64,000 nt of DNA from Caulobacter sp. RHG1 (lineage in GTDB: Bacteria > Pseudomonadota > Alphaproteobacteria > Caulobacterales > Caulobacteraceae): NCBI RefSeq assembly GCF_013181195.1, contig NZ_SMZP01000005.1, positions 372,001-436,000 on the forward strand, in the 5' to 3' direction. Under the pieces are notes generated by a model, which saw only the letters and a list, made by a program, of their open reading frames with translations, was not told the DNA's origin and did no database searches. The translations under genes were made by a program, and so were the position numbers. Of the stretch, positions 1 to 10,167 are shown in pieces (position 1 is the first letter of the stretch; each line of letters begins with the position of its first letter).

Positions 1-14
1 GGCGAGGGGCGAGG

Positions 15-704
15 ATGCGGGGTTCTGGACGGCGAAGACTGGGAGTCGTCGCGACACTGTCGCTGATGCTGCACGCCCTGGTGTTGGGCTGGCTGGCCTG
101 GCCCCGGCCGTCAGGGTTCGTGGCGGCGGGACCGGACCTTCCCCTGATGTCCGCCCAGTTGGTCAGTCCGCTCGTCGCCTCGCGGCCGGCGACGATAAAA
201 CCGTCCGCCCGCCCTCCGATCCAGACCCATGCCGAAGCCCTGCCTACGCCGGCGATCGCCCCACAGGTCTCGGCGCCCGCGCCCGTCGCCGCCGCTCCTG
301 CGGGACCTGCCGGCCCTTCCGAAGGTCTTCGCGCCGCACTCCGGGCCACGGCCGGCTGCACGCGCGCCAGGACCCTGGAAGAGCGCGAGGCCTGTGAAGA
401 AAAACTGGGCCGCATGAGCCCTTCGACGCCGCGCTACGGACTGCACATGGATCCGGGCAAACGCGCCTATTATGACGAGCTCGCGGCGGCCGGGCCTTCG
501 GGCCGCGGTTATGGCGACGACCAGCCTGCGGGGGTGACGCCGGGCGGGGCGGCCTATTTCCGAGGGGTGAACTGCTCGATCAAGTTCGGCGTCGGCAAGA
601 AGCCCAAGGGGCGGCAGGGCGAGCTGCGCCTGGGTCGCACGCCATGCTCGATTCCCTTGCAGGGCAGCTTCTTCACGCCCGAAGCCAGCATCCACAAGCG
701 CTAG
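15..704 (+). CDS. Hypothetical membrane-anchored protein
   Basis: A 229-residue protein of unknown function. After a basic N-terminus there is one hydrophobic segment (about residues 10-30) followed by a Pro/Ala-rich stretch (about 32-100), an arrangement like TonB-family N-termini or an uncleaved signal anchor, so the rest is probably periplasmic. A globular C-terminal half contains four cysteines, two near residues 115 and 126 (CTRAR, EACEE) and two near 187 and 210 (NCSIKF, TPCSIP), which could form disulfides. A GAGG ribosome site lies just before the ATG. It is convergent with the dehydrogenase that ends at 723. No enzyme motif was recognised. Confidence 0.6.
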   Translation: MRGSGRRRLGVVATLSLMLHALVLGWLAWPRPSGFVAAGPDLPLMSAQLVSPLVASRPATIKPSARPPIQTHAEALPTPAIAPQVSAPAPVAAAPAGPAGPSEGLRAALRATAGCTRARTLEEREACEEKLGRMSPSTPRYGLHMDPGKRAYYDELAAAGPSGRGYGDDQPAGVTPGGAAYFRGVNCSIKFGVGKKPKGRQGELRLGRTPCSIPLQGSFFTPEASIHKR

Positions 705-722
705 ACGTCCAGGACCGAACGC

Positions 723-1739
723 CTAGCCCCCCGCGACCACGGCCTCGCGCAGCACCTGATGCCTGGGAACCTGGCCAGCCTCGATCTCCGCCAGGCTGCC
801 CAGCGTGGTCTGCGCGATCGCGCCCAGAGCCTCCTCGGTCAGGAAGGCCTGGTGGCCGGTGACCAGCACGTTGGGGAAGGTCAGCAGGCGTTGGAAGACG
901 TCATCCTGGATGATCTCGTTGGACAGGTCCTCGAAGAACAGGTCGGCCTCCTGTTCATACACGTCCAGCGCCACGCCGCCGACCTTGCGGCTCTTCAGCC
1001 CCTCGATCAGGGCCGTGGTGTCGATCAGCGCGCCGCGGCTGGTGTTGACGATCATCACGCCGTCGCGGGCCTGGGCAATGGCGGTCGCGTCGATCAGGTG
1101 GCGGGTCTCTGGCGTCAGCGGACAGTGCAGCGAAACGAGATCGGCCTCACGCAGCAGGGTCTCGACGGGGACGTAGCGCACGCCGGCGGCGACTAGGGCC
1201 TCGTCCTGGAAGACATCCGAAGCCAGCACCTCGCAGCCGAAACCCAGCCGCAGCATCCGGGCGACCAGCGCCCCGATCCGGCCGGTGCCGACAACCCCGG
1301 CGACGCGGCCCGACAGATTGCGGCCGATCAGGCCGTCCAAGGCGAAGTTGTTCTCACGCACTCGATTGCAGGCCCGGGGGATATTGCGGTCCAGGGCCAG
1401 GATCAGGCCGAGGGTGAACTCGGCGACCGCCTCGGGCGAATAGGCAGGTACACGGACGACCGTGATCCCCAGCCGCTCGGCCGCAGCCAAGTCGACATTG
1501 TTGTAGCCCGCGCAGCGTAGGGCTACCGCCTTGACGCCGACGCTCGCCAGCGCCTCGAGCACGCCGGCGTCCAGGCGATCGTTGACGAAGACGCAGACCG
1601 CCGGGCGTCCGGCCGCAAGGGCGGCGGTGGAGGCGTCCAGCCGAGCCTCGAGATAGTCCAGCTCATGGCCGAAGGCGGCGTTGGCCGCGTCCAGGAACCG
1701 TCGGTCATAGGCCTTGGCCGAGAACACCGCCACGCGCAT
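723..1739 (-). CDS. ldhA: D-lactate dehydrogenase (2-hydroxyacid dehydrogenase, LdhA type)
   Basis: NAD-dependent D-2-hydroxyacid dehydrogenase of 338 residues that interconverts pyruvate and D-lactate in the cytoplasm. The Rossmann nucleotide motif GTGRIG is at about residues 151-156. The family catalytic triad is present: Arg235 in NTSRG, Glu264 in [10 protein letters not shown] and His296 in TGHQAFL. The sequence follows Escherichia coli LdhA closely ([29 protein letters not shown]), which separates it from the phosphoglycerate and formate dehydrogenase branches. The frame stays open to 1874, but the ATG at 1739 is where homology begins and is the preferred start. It follows the acyl-CoA dehydrogenase gene on the same strand after an 86-bp gap, so it may have its own promoter. 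Confidence 0.88.
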   Translation of the reverse strand: MRVAVFSAKAYDRRFLDAANAAFGHELDYLEARLDASTAALAAGRPAVCVFVNDRLDAGVLEALASVGVKAVALRCAGYNNVDLAAAERLGITVVRVPAYSPEAVAEFTLGLILALDRNIPRACNRVRENNFALDGLIGRNLSGRVAGVVGTGRIGALVARMLRLGFGCEVLASDVFQDEALVAAGVRYVPVETLLREADLVSLHCPLTPETRHLIDATAIAQARDGVMIVNTSRGALIDTTALIEGLKSRKVGGVALDVYEQEADLFFEDLSNEIIQDDVFQRLLTFPNVLVTGHQAFLTEEALGAIAQTTLGSLAEIEAGQVPRHQVLREAVVAGG

Positions 1740-1825
1740 GGGTCGCTCCGGGAACCGTCGCGACCTTTCCGCGACCTCCCGGTTCTTTAGTGGGCCCCGT
1801 CGTCCGCGCAAGCGGGCGATTATCC

Positions 1826-2995
1826 TTAAGACCTCTCCGTGGCGTCGCGCTTGATCTTCTTGGCCAGGCTCCATTTGTGGACCTCGGTCGGCCCGTCATA
1901 GATGCGGAAGGCCCTGACCTCGCGGAACACCTGCTCGACAATGGTGTCGCCGGTGACGCCGGTCCCGCCCATCACCTGCACGCAGCGGTCGGCGATGCGC
2001 ATCAGGGCCTCGCTGACCGCGACCTTGGCCATCGAGCTTTCGGTCGTGCCCAGGGCACCGCTGTCCAGCACGTCGGCGCACCAGTCGATCATCAGCTCGG
2101 CCTGCTTCAGCTCGATCAGGTTCTCGGCCAGCATGAAGCCGACGCCTTCATGGTCGATCAGCGGCTTGCCGAACGCGTGGCGCTTGACGGCGTAGGCGGT
2201 GGCGATCTCGTTGGCGCGGATGCAGGCGCCCAGCCAGCGCATGCAGTGGGTCAGGCGGGCCGGCGCCAGGCGCACCTGGGCCAGCTTGAAGCCGTCGCCC
2301 GGCTGGCCCAGCACTTGGTCGGCCGAGACGCGTAGGCCCTCGATCGCCACCACCGCGTGGCCGCCCGGCATGGAGCTGTCGATGGTGTCCAGCACCCGCT
2401 CGATGCGGATGGCGGGATCGGGCAGGTCAACCAGGAACAACGTCGCGCCGGCTTCGGCCTTGGCCATGACGATGCCGACCTTGGCGCCCTCGGCCCCGGT
2501 GATGAACGCCTTGCGACCGTCGATCACCCAATGATTGCCGTCCTGGCGGGCCGTGGTCATCAGCATCGACGGATCCGAGCCCGCCCCGCCGTCGACCGCC
2601 GGCTCGGTCATGAAGAAGGCCGAGCGCGCGGTCCCCGCCACCAGCGGATCCAGGAACCGCGCCTTCTGCTCGGGCGAAGCCGCGCGGCCCAGCAGGAACA
2701 TGTTACCCTCGTCCGGCGCCGCGACATTGACCGCTTGCGGCCCCAAGGTCGACAGGCCGGCGGCGCGCAGCACCAGGGCCGTCTCGCGGTGCGAGATGTG
2801 GTCGCCGTCGGCCAGGATGTGCGGCGTCAGCACGCCGGCCGCGCGGGCCTTGTCGCGTAGTTCATCGATCAGCGCGTCGGACGGACCATGGGCGCCGCAC
2901 CGGGGGTCGCGCTCGTACGGCGCCACGACCTCACGCACGAAGGCCTCGACCTTGCAGGCGATCGCCGCGCCACGTTCGGCATCGTAGGCGCTCAC
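1826..2995 (-). CDS. Acyl-CoA dehydrogenase (ACAD10/11-like branch)
   Basis: FAD-dependent acyl-CoA dehydrogenase, 389 residues, with the usual N-terminal helical, middle beta ([17 protein letters not shown]) and C-terminal helical domains. The C-terminal signature reads [18 protein letters not shown], so Asp stands where most family members have the catalytic Glu of YEGT. This is typical of the ACAD10/11-like branch, so the enzyme is probably active but may prefer other acyl chains. The start is GTG at 2995, overlapping the stop of the upstream dehydrogenase by four bases, which indicates translational coupling. It is the last gene of the thiolase-SDR-SDR-ACAD operon. The substrate cannot be deduced. 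Confidence 0.88.
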   Translation of the reverse strand: MSAYDAERGAAIACKVEAFVREVVAPYERDPRCGAHGPSDALIDELRDKARAAGVLTPHILADGDHISHRETALVLRAAGLSTLGPQAVNVAAPDEGNMFLLGRAASPEQKARFLDPLVAGTARSAFFMTEPAVDGGAGSDPSMLMTTARQDGNHWVIDGRKAFITGAEGAKVGIVMAKAEAGATLFLVDLPDPAIRIERVLDTIDSSMPGGHAVVAIEGLRVSADQVLGQPGDGFKLAQVRLAPARLTHCMRWLGACIRANEIATAYAVKRHAFGKPLIDHEGVGFMLAENLIELKQAELMIDWCADVLDSGALGTTESSMAKVAVSEALMRIADRCVQVMGGTGVTGDTIVEQVFREVRAFRIYDGPTEVHKWSLAKKIKRDATERS

Positions 2996-3756
2996 AGCGA
3001 TTGTCCGTCGTCGATGGTGAAGTCGGCGCCGGTGACGCCCTTGCTCTCGTCGGACAGCAGATACAGCAGCATGGGGTCCAGCGCGTCCTCATCCAGGATC
3101 CGCCGGCGCGGCCATTTGCTCATCTGCTTGGCCCCGCCCTCGGTGTCGAACCAGTCGCCGGCCAGCTCCGACTTGATGTAGCCAGGGCAAAGGTTGTTGA
3201 CGTTGGGACCGGTGCGCGCCCACTCGCGGGCCAGCAGTCGACCCATGTGGCTGACGGCGGCCTTGGACGCGCTGTAGGTCACCACGCCCGGCGTGATCAT
3301 CTTGGCCGTGATCGAAGAGATCAGCACGATGCGGCCCCTCTCGGCGATCCCGGCCGCCCGCATCCGCTTGGCGCCCTCACGGGCGGTCAGGAAGACGCCG
3401 CGCACATTGACCGCGAACACCTGGTCGAAATCCTCGACCGAAAGCTCCGTCGCCAGGCCCTCGACCTGGATGCCGGCATTGGCCACCACCCCGTCAACCG
3501 GCCCGAAGGCGGCCTCGGCGGCGTCATAGGCGGCGATGGTCGAGGCCTCGTCGGCGACGTCCAGCGCGACGGCCAGGGCCTTGCCGCCATCGGCGACGAT
3601 GGCCTCGCGCAGGGCCTCCAGCCGGTCGACGCGGCGCGCGCCGATCACCACCGCCGCGCCTTCGGCGGCGACGATGCGGGCGAAGCGCGCGCCGATGCCC
3701 GACGAGGCGCCGGTGATCAGGACCGTGCGGCCGGCCAGGCGTTTTCCGTCAGTCAT
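2992..3756 (-). CDS. Short-chain dehydrogenase/reductase (SDR)
   Basis: Classical SDR of 254 residues. It has the cofactor motif TGASSGIG near residue 16, the NAG motif (VANAG) near 95, a catalytic Ser in LISSITAK near 148 and the Tyr-x-x-x-Lys pair in YSASK near 161. An Arg pair after the first strand (GARRVDR) would accept NADP as well as NAD. It starts three bases after the second SDR gene and overlaps the acyl-CoA dehydrogenase start, so all three are co-transcribed. In this setting it probably oxidises or reduces a hydroxyacyl or ketoacyl intermediate; the substrate is unknown. Confidence 0.85.
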   Translation of the reverse strand: MTDGKRLAGRTVLITGASSGIGARFARIVAAEGAAVVIGARRVDRLEALREAIVADGGKALAVALDVADEASTIAAYDAAEAAFGPVDGVVANAGIQVEGLATELSVEDFDQVFAVNVRGVFLTAREGAKRMRAAGIAERGRIVLISSITAKMITPGVVTYSASKAAVSHMGRLLAREWARTGPNVNNLCPGYIKSELAGDWFDTEGGAKQMSKWPRRRILDEDALDPMLLYLLSDESKGVTGADFTIDDGQSL

Positions 3757-3759
3757 GGA

Positions 3760-4542
<783 letters not shown>

Positions 4543-4559
4543 GGATCAGTCCTCTAGGC

Positions 4560-5813
4560 TTACAGACGTTCGATGATGATGGCCGGGGCCATGCCGCCGG
4601 CGGCGCACATGGTCACCAGGCCGTAGCGGCCGCCGGTACGTTCCAGCTCATCCAGCACGGTGCCGATCAGGATAGCGCCGGTGGCGCCGATCGGGTGGCC
4701 CAGGGCGATGGCGCCGCCGTTGACGTTGACCTTGGAGCGATCCAGCTTGAGGTCGCGGATGAACTTCTCGGCGACGACGGCAAAGGCCTCGTTGATCTCC
4801 CACAGGTCGATGTCCTCGACCTTGAGGCCCGCCTTGGCCAGCACCTTGCGGGCGGCCGGCACGGGGGCGTTCAGCATCAGGGTCGGGTCGTCGCCGATAT
4901 TGGCCATGGCCACAACGCGGGCCCGGGCCTTCAGCCCATGTTTCTCCGCATAGTCGCGCGACGCCAGCAGCACCGCCGCGGCGCCATCGACCACGCCTGA
5001 CGAATTGCCCGCATGGTGCTTGGCCTCGATCTGCAGGTCCGGATAGCGGCGATTGATCTGCCCACGGAATGTCGTGCCCTTGGCGTCGTAGGGGAAGTCG
5101 GCCAAGGCGGCGAAGGCCGGCTTCAGCGAGGCCAGGCCCTCGGCCGTGGTCTCGGGACGGGGATATTCGTCACGGTCCAGGGCGACTTGGCCGTCGTCGT
5201 TCAGCACCGGCACGATCGACTTGGCAAAGCGGCCTTCGGCGATGGCCTGGGCGGCGCGGCGCTGGCTCTCCAGGCCCAGGGCGTCCAGGTCCTCGCGGCT
5301 GATGCCTTCCAGAGTGGCGATGGCGTCGCCGCAGACCCCCTGGTGCGATTGCGGGTGCAGCACGTCCAGATGCGCGTTGCCCGAGCCCATCAGGCCCGGC
5401 GGGAAGCCGGCGGCCTGCTCCTGGGCGGCCATGGCCGCGGTCAGGCTCATCATCTCGACGCCGCCGGCGACCACCAGGTCTTCCATGCCGCTCATGATCT
5501 GGGCTGCGGCCAGGTTCACCGTGGTGATGCCCCCGCCGCAGAAGCGGTCCAGCGTCATGCCCGAGGCCTTGATGTCGTAGCCGGCGTCCAGCGCGGCCAT
5601 CCGGCCCAGGTCCCCGCCCTGCTTGCCCTTCTGCGTCGAGGTCGACCAGATCACGTCGTCGACGTCAGCGGTGTCGAGCTTGTTGCGCTCGGCGATGGCC
5701 TTCAGCACCGTCGCGGCCAGATGCTGCGGATGCAGGTGGGCCAGCGCCCCCTTGCCGACCTTGCCCACGCCGCGCGGCGTGCGGACGGCGTCGATGATCA
5801 ATGCCTCGGCCAT
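4560..5813 (-). CDS. Acetyl-CoA C-acyltransferase (thiolase)
   Basis: Thiolase of 417 residues that cleaves 3-ketoacyl-CoA with CoA, or runs in reverse. The nucleophilic Cys is in [11 protein letters not shown] near residue 92, the catalytic His in [14 protein letters not shown] near 370 and the second Cys in [10 protein letters not shown] near 400. All are in the expected order for the degradative (FadA/FadI) class. It is the first gene of the lipid operon at 5813-1826. The 86-bp gap to the upstream PTS gene, which contains a partial inverted repeat around CCTTGTTCAGTTACAAGG, is the likely promoter region. Confidence 0.9.
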   Translation of the reverse strand: MAEALIIDAVRTPRGVGKVGKGALAHLHPQHLAATVLKAIAERNKLDTADVDDVIWSTSTQKGKQGGDLGRMAALDAGYDIKASGMTLDRFCGGGITTVNLAAAQIMSGMEDLVVAGGVEMMSLTAAMAAQEQAAGFPPGLMGSGNAHLDVLHPQSHQGVCGDAIATLEGISREDLDALGLESQRRAAQAIAEGRFAKSIVPVLNDDGQVALDRDEYPRPETTAEGLASLKPAFAALADFPYDAKGTTFRGQINRRYPDLQIEAKHHAGNSSGVVDGAAAVLLASRDYAEKHGLKARARVVAMANIGDDPTLMLNAPVPAARKVLAKAGLKVEDIDLWEINEAFAVVAEKFIRDLKLDRSKVNVNGGAIALGHPIGATGAILIGTVLDELERTGGRYGLVTMCAAGGMAPAIIIERL

Positions 5814-5899
5814 GACGGCTCCTCCCTTATCCTTGTTCAGTTACAAGGAGTGGACGGCCGCTAACGTGGCGGAACACAAGCCCGTTTCGTGAAGAAGCT

Positions 5900-7639
5900 T
5901 CAGGCCGGCAATTGGCAGCGCAGGGCCGCGCCGATCCGCTCGGCCTCGGGACCCAGCACGACGTGGACCGCGTGGGCGCCGACCCGCACGACGCCGCGCA
6001 CGCCAACAGCCCGCAGCGCCGCCTCGTCCACCGCATCCTGGTCGCGTACCACCACGCGCAGGCGGCTGGAGCAGGTTCCAACCTCGCGCAGGTTGGCCGT
6101 GCCGCCCAAGGCGGCGGCCAGTTGCTCGGCCTTGCGGTCGTCTTCGATAGAGGGCGTGGCGACCTTGCTGACGACAGGCGCGCTCGCGACCGGCGCCGGA
6201 GCCCCCATGGCGGCGCGGATCTCGCCGGCGACGCCGTCGGCGATCGGACCCAGCACGACCTGCAGCGCCTTGTCGGACGGCTTGACGATCCCGCGCGCGC
6301 CCAGCGCCTTCAGGGCCGGCTCGCTGACCGCGCCTTGGTCGGCGACGATCAGCCGAAGACGGGTGGTGCAGGCGTCGACGCTGACGAGGTTGCTCGCGCC
6401 ACCCAGCGCCTGGACGAAGTCCGCCCCGCGTCCGCCGCCAGTGGCGACGATCGGCGCGGCCGAAGCATCGTCGGGCTCACGGCCAGGCGTCTTCAGGTCG
6501 AACTTCTGGATGAAGAACCGGAACAAGCCGTAATAGACCGCGCCGTACACAAGGCCGATCGGGACCAGCAGCAACGGATGGGTCGCCTTGCCGAAGTTCA
6601 GCACGTAGTCGAACAGGCCCGCCGAGAAGGTGAAGCCCAGCTTGATGTTCAGCAGGTTCATCAGCGCCATCGCGACGCCGGTCAACACCGCGTGTACCGC
6701 GTAGAGCACCGGGGCCAGGAACATGAAGCTGAACTCGATCGGCTCGGTCACCCCGGTCAGGAACGAGGTCAAGGCCAGCGAGAACAGCATGCCGCCGACG
6801 GCCTTTTTCTTCTCCGGCCGGGCGGTGTGATACATGGCCAGACAGGCGGCGGGCAGGCCGAACATCATGACCGGGAAGAAGCCGCTCATGAACGCCCCGG
6901 CGGTCGGGTCGTCGGCGAAGAAGCGGCGCAGATCCCCGGTCGCGCCGTGATAGTCGCCGACCACGAACCAGGCGATATTGTTCAGCACATGGTGCAGACC
7001 GGTGACGATCAGGATCCGGTTCAGGAAGCCAAAGACCAGCAGGCCCAGCTCGCCCGAGCCGACCACCGCTCGGCTGGCGGCGTCCACCGCGCCGTTGACC
7101 CCGTCATAGCCCACGCCCAGAAGGCCGGCGATGACCAGGCCCGCCAGCCCCGAGACCATAGGCACGAAGCGGCGGCCGCTGAAGAACGCCAGGTATTCAG
7201 GCAGTTTGAAGGTCGAGAAGCGGTTGTAGAACAGCCCGCCGATGACGCCGGAAATGATGCCGATCGGCGCGCTGAGCTTGGCCAGGGCTTTCGCCTTATA
7301 AGCCGCCGTCGCCAGGTCGGCGTGGGCCTTGACCAGGCCCGCCGTGACATCGGCCGGCACGTGCAGCAGGACCTTGGCGCCCTCGGTGGCGATCAGGAAA
7401 CAGACGACGCCTGCCAGACCGGCCGCGCCGTTGTTTTCCTTGGCCAGACCGACCGCGACGCCGATCGCGAACAGCAAACCGAGGTTGGAGAAGATCGCAT
7501 CGCCAGCGGCCGCCATGAAGCCGATGTTCAAGAGGTCGGGCTGGCCCAGACGCAGCAGCAGGCCCGCCACCGGCAGCACCGCGATCGGCAGCATCAGGGC
7601 TCGGCCCAGGGGCTGGAGGATCTCGAGCGGAGACTTCAT
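5900..7639 (-). CDS. nagE: PTS N-acetylglucosamine permease, EIIC-EIIB-EIIB
   Basis: Inner-membrane PTS permease of 579 residues. Residues 1-390 form the polytopic EIIC channel of the glucose/GlcNAc superfamily (GVTEPIEFSFMFLAPVLY; FSAGLFDYVLNF). Two EIIB domains follow: one at about 405-490 with the phospho-Cys in DACTTRLRL (near residue 425) and one at about 497-579 with Cys523 in GTCSSRLRV. E. coli NagE is instead C-B-A; here the EIIA function is carried by the neighbouring fusion protein. It imports GlcNAc as GlcNAc-6-phosphate. It lies five bases after the phosphotransferase fusion gene, in one operon with the hexosaminidase. Confidence 0.92.
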   Translation of the reverse strand: MKSPLEILQPLGRALMLPIAVLPVAGLLLRLGQPDLLNIGFMAAAGDAIFSNLGLLFAIGVAVGLAKENNGAAGLAGVVCFLIATEGAKVLLHVPADVTAGLVKAHADLATAAYKAKALAKLSAPIGIISGVIGGLFYNRFSTFKLPEYLAFFSGRRFVPMVSGLAGLVIAGLLGVGYDGVNGAVDAASRAVVGSGELGLLVFGFLNRILIVTGLHHVLNNIAWFVVGDYHGATGDLRRFFADDPTAGAFMSGFFPVMMFGLPAACLAMYHTARPEKKKAVGGMLFSLALTSFLTGVTEPIEFSFMFLAPVLYAVHAVLTGVAMALMNLLNIKLGFTFSAGLFDYVLNFGKATHPLLLVPIGLVYGAVYYGLFRFFIQKFDLKTPGREPDDASAAPIVATGGGRGADFVQALGGASNLVSVDACTTRLRLIVADQGAVSEPALKALGARGIVKPSDKALQVVLGPIADGVAGEIRAAMGAPAPVASAPVVSKVATPSIEDDRKAEQLAAALGGTANLREVGTCSSRLRVVVRDQDAVDEAALRAVGVRGVVRVGAHAVHVVLGPEAERIGAALRCQLPA

Positions 7640-7644
7640 CGGCG

Positions 7645-10146
7645 TCAGGCTCCGAAAGACTTGGACAAGGCTCGGACCGCTTCGGGCGAGGTCTGATCGA
7701 GGGCTCGAGCCGCCAGATCGCGGCAGGCGTCGAGCGACAGGCTACGGACCCGCGCCTTGACCTCCGGCGTGATGCTGGCGGTGCAGGACAGTTCGGTGAC
7801 GCCCAGGCCCAGCAGGATCGGGGTGGCGGCGAGATCCGAGGCCAAGCCGCCGCAGACGCCGACCCAGCGATGGTGCCTGGCCGCGCCCTTGCAGGTCTGA
7901 TCGATCATCCGCAGCACCGCCGGGTGCAGGGCGTCGATGCGGGCGGCCAACTCGGGATTGCCCCGGTCCATGGCCAGCACATACTGGGTCAGGTCGTTGG
8001 TGCCGATCGACAGGAAGTCGGCCTCGGCGGCGATCAGGTCGGCGGTGACGGCGGCGGCCGGCGTCTCGATCATCACGCCCAGCTCGACGCGCTCGACGAT
8101 CCCCATCTCGCGCTTGACCTCTTCCAGCATCGCGCGGACGGCGCGCAGCTCGTCCAGGCTGGCGACCATCGGGACCATGATCTTGCATTGGCCCAAAGGT
8201 TTGACCCGCAGGATGGCGCGCAGCTGGGTCTTTAAGAGATGCGGCCGCCACAGGCTGACGCGGACGCCGCGCAGACCCAGGGCCGGGTTTTCCTCGGCCG
8301 GGATCGGCAGGTAGGGCGCGGCCTTGTCGCCGCCGACGTCCAGGGTGCGGATGATCAGCGGCTTGCCGTCCAGGGCCGAGGCGATGGCCTGGTACTGGCG
8401 GGCCTGCTCGTCCTCGTCGGGCGGGGTCTCACGGTCCAGGAACAGGAACTCGGTGCGCAATAGGCCCGAGCCTTCCGCGCCATTGGTCACGGCGGCCAGG
8501 GCGTCGCCGATCGAGCCGGTGTTGGCGAACACCTCGATGCGGACGCCGTCCTTCGTCACGCACGGATCGTGGGCGGCGGCCTGGGCGGCGGCCTTGCGTT
8601 GCTGGCGCTGGGCCAGGGCGGTCTGGGCGGCTTCCAGGGCTGGGGCGTCCGGCGCCACGCGCAAGGTCCCGCTGTCGGCGTCCAGGATCAGGGTCGCGCC
8701 GTCCTTGACCTTCAGCAGGGCGCCGCCGACCGCGACCAAAGCCGGAATGCCCATGGCGGCGGCCAGGATCGCCACGTGCGAGGTCGGCCCGCCGCGCGCG
8801 GTGGCGAAGCCGGCTACGGCGGCGGGATCCACACCCATCAGTTGCGAGGGCAGCAGTTCATCGGCCAGCAGGATCGAGCCGGGCGGCAGGGCCGCGCCCT
8901 CGTCTTCCTCGCCCGTCAGCGCGCGCAGCACCTGACGCTCCAGGTCCACGAGATCGTCGACCCGCTCGGCCAGCCGGCGATCGCCCAGGCCGCGCAGGGC
9001 CTCGACATAGCCGCCGACCGCCTTGCGCCAGGCGAAGCCCGCGCTCTTGCCCTCGCCGATCAGACGGCGCGCGCCAGCGGCCAGTTCGGGATCTTCCAGG
9101 AAGGCCAGGTGGGCGCCGAGGATGGCTTTGCGGGCCTTGTCGCCCTTGGCGGCGTTGCGCTCGATCCGCTGACGGACGATCTCGATGGCGGCGAGTAGCG
9201 CCGCCTCCTCATGGGCGACGCCCTGCCCCTCCTCGCGCACGACGATGTCGGCCGAGGCCAGCCGCACGGCCTTGCCGATGGCCAGGCCCGGCGCGGCCAG
9301 AACGCCCTTCAGCACACCGTCACGCGGCAGTTCGGCGGGTGCCGGGGGTTCGACGGTCACGGCGAGCGCCTGGACGGCGACCGGCGCCCCCTCGCCCATG
9401 CCGCCTTCGATCAGTTCGCTAATCGCCGCGATCGCCGCCTCGGCGTCGACGCCCGAGGCCACGACCTGGATCGTGTCGCCATGGCGTATGGCCAGGGACA
9501 TCACCCCAACCGGGCTCTTGGCGCTGGCGCGACGGTTGACGGCGGCCAGGGCGATCTCGGCGACGAACTTGCGGGCGGTCTCGGCGATGCGGGCGGCCGG
9601 ACGGGCGTGGATGCCGTGGGCCAGTGGAACAACCACCGCACGGCCGATCTCGCCCTCGGCGGTCGAACCCGCCATCTCAGCGCCGCCGATCCGCGACAGC
9701 TCCATCAGGAAGTCACCGACGCCGAGTTCGCGATCCTGGTCGCGGCGGATGATCTCGAAGGCGTCCAGATTGGTCACCACGACCGGGGTGATCAGGCTGC
9801 GAGCCTTCTGGGCCAGGAGGTCCAGGTCAAAGCCGAGCAGGCGATCACCAGCCTTCACGGTTTGGCCTTCCTTGACGAAGACGCTGAAGCCCTCGCCGTT
9901 CAGGGCCACGGTCTCCAGGCCCACATGCATCAGGATTTCGGCCCCATTGGCGGCGCGCAGGGTCACCGCGTGGCGGGCGCGATGCACGGTGGTGACCACC
10001 GCGTCGCAGGGCGCATGCAGCGTCGAGTCCAGTGGATCGATCGCCAGGCCGTCGCCCAGCATCCGCTCGGCGAACACCGCGTCGGGGGTCTCGTCGAGCG
10101 GCGCGATCCAGCCCTTGAGCGGGGCGGTGAGAACGAGATTGGACAC
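7645..10146 (-). CDS. nagF: PTS EIIA-HPr-Enzyme I fusion phosphotransferase
   Basis: Cytoplasmic fusion of 833 residues carrying the whole soluble phosphorelay for GlcNAc uptake. EIIA (about 1-150) has phospho-His74 in ILMHVGLET. HPr (about 165-255) has phospho-His180 in HGIHARPAAR. Enzyme I (about 286-833) has phospho-His457 in GGPTSHVAI and the PEP-binding region with GLRGVRVSL and GTNDLTQYVLAMDR. Phosphate should flow from PEP through EI, HPr and EIIA to the EIIB domains of the adjacent permease. The start is GTG at 10146 with a weak AGAGAG site. It sits 21 bases after the hexosaminidase gene. Confidence 0.93.
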   Translation of the reverse strand: MSNLVLTAPLKGWIAPLDETPDAVFAERMLGDGLAIDPLDSTLHAPCDAVVTTVHRARHAVTLRAANGAEILMHVGLETVALNGEGFSVFVKEGQTVKAGDRLLGFDLDLLAQKARSLITPVVVTNLDAFEIIRRDQDRELGVGDFLMELSRIGGAEMAGSTAEGEIGRAVVVPLAHGIHARPAARIAETARKFVAEIALAAVNRRASAKSPVGVMSLAIRHGDTIQVVASGVDAEAAIAAISELIEGGMGEGAPVAVQALAVTVEPPAPAELPRDGVLKGVLAAPGLAIGKAVRLASADIVVREEGQGVAHEEAALLAAIEIVRQRIERNAAKGDKARKAILGAHLAFLEDPELAAGARRLIGEGKSAGFAWRKAVGGYVEALRGLGDRRLAERVDDLVDLERQVLRALTGEEDEGAALPPGSILLADELLPSQLMGVDPAAVAGFATARGGPTSHVAILAAAMGIPALVAVGGALLKVKDGATLILDADSGTLRVAPDAPALEAAQTALAQRQQRKAAAQAAAHDPCVTKDGVRIEVFANTGSIGDALAAVTNGAEGSGLLRTEFLFLDRETPPDEDEQARQYQAIASALDGKPLIIRTLDVGGDKAAPYLPIPAEENPALGLRGVRVSLWRPHLLKTQLRAILRVKPLGQCKIMVPMVASLDELRAVRAMLEEVKREMGIVERVELGVMIETPAAAVTADLIAAEADFLSIGTNDLTQYVLAMDRGNPELAARIDALHPAVLRMIDQTCKGAARHHRWVGVCGGLASDLAATPILLGLGVTELSCTASITPEVKARVRSLSLDACRDLAARALDQTSPEAVRALSKSFGA

Positions 10147-10167
10147 GGACTCAAACTCTCTTCGAAC

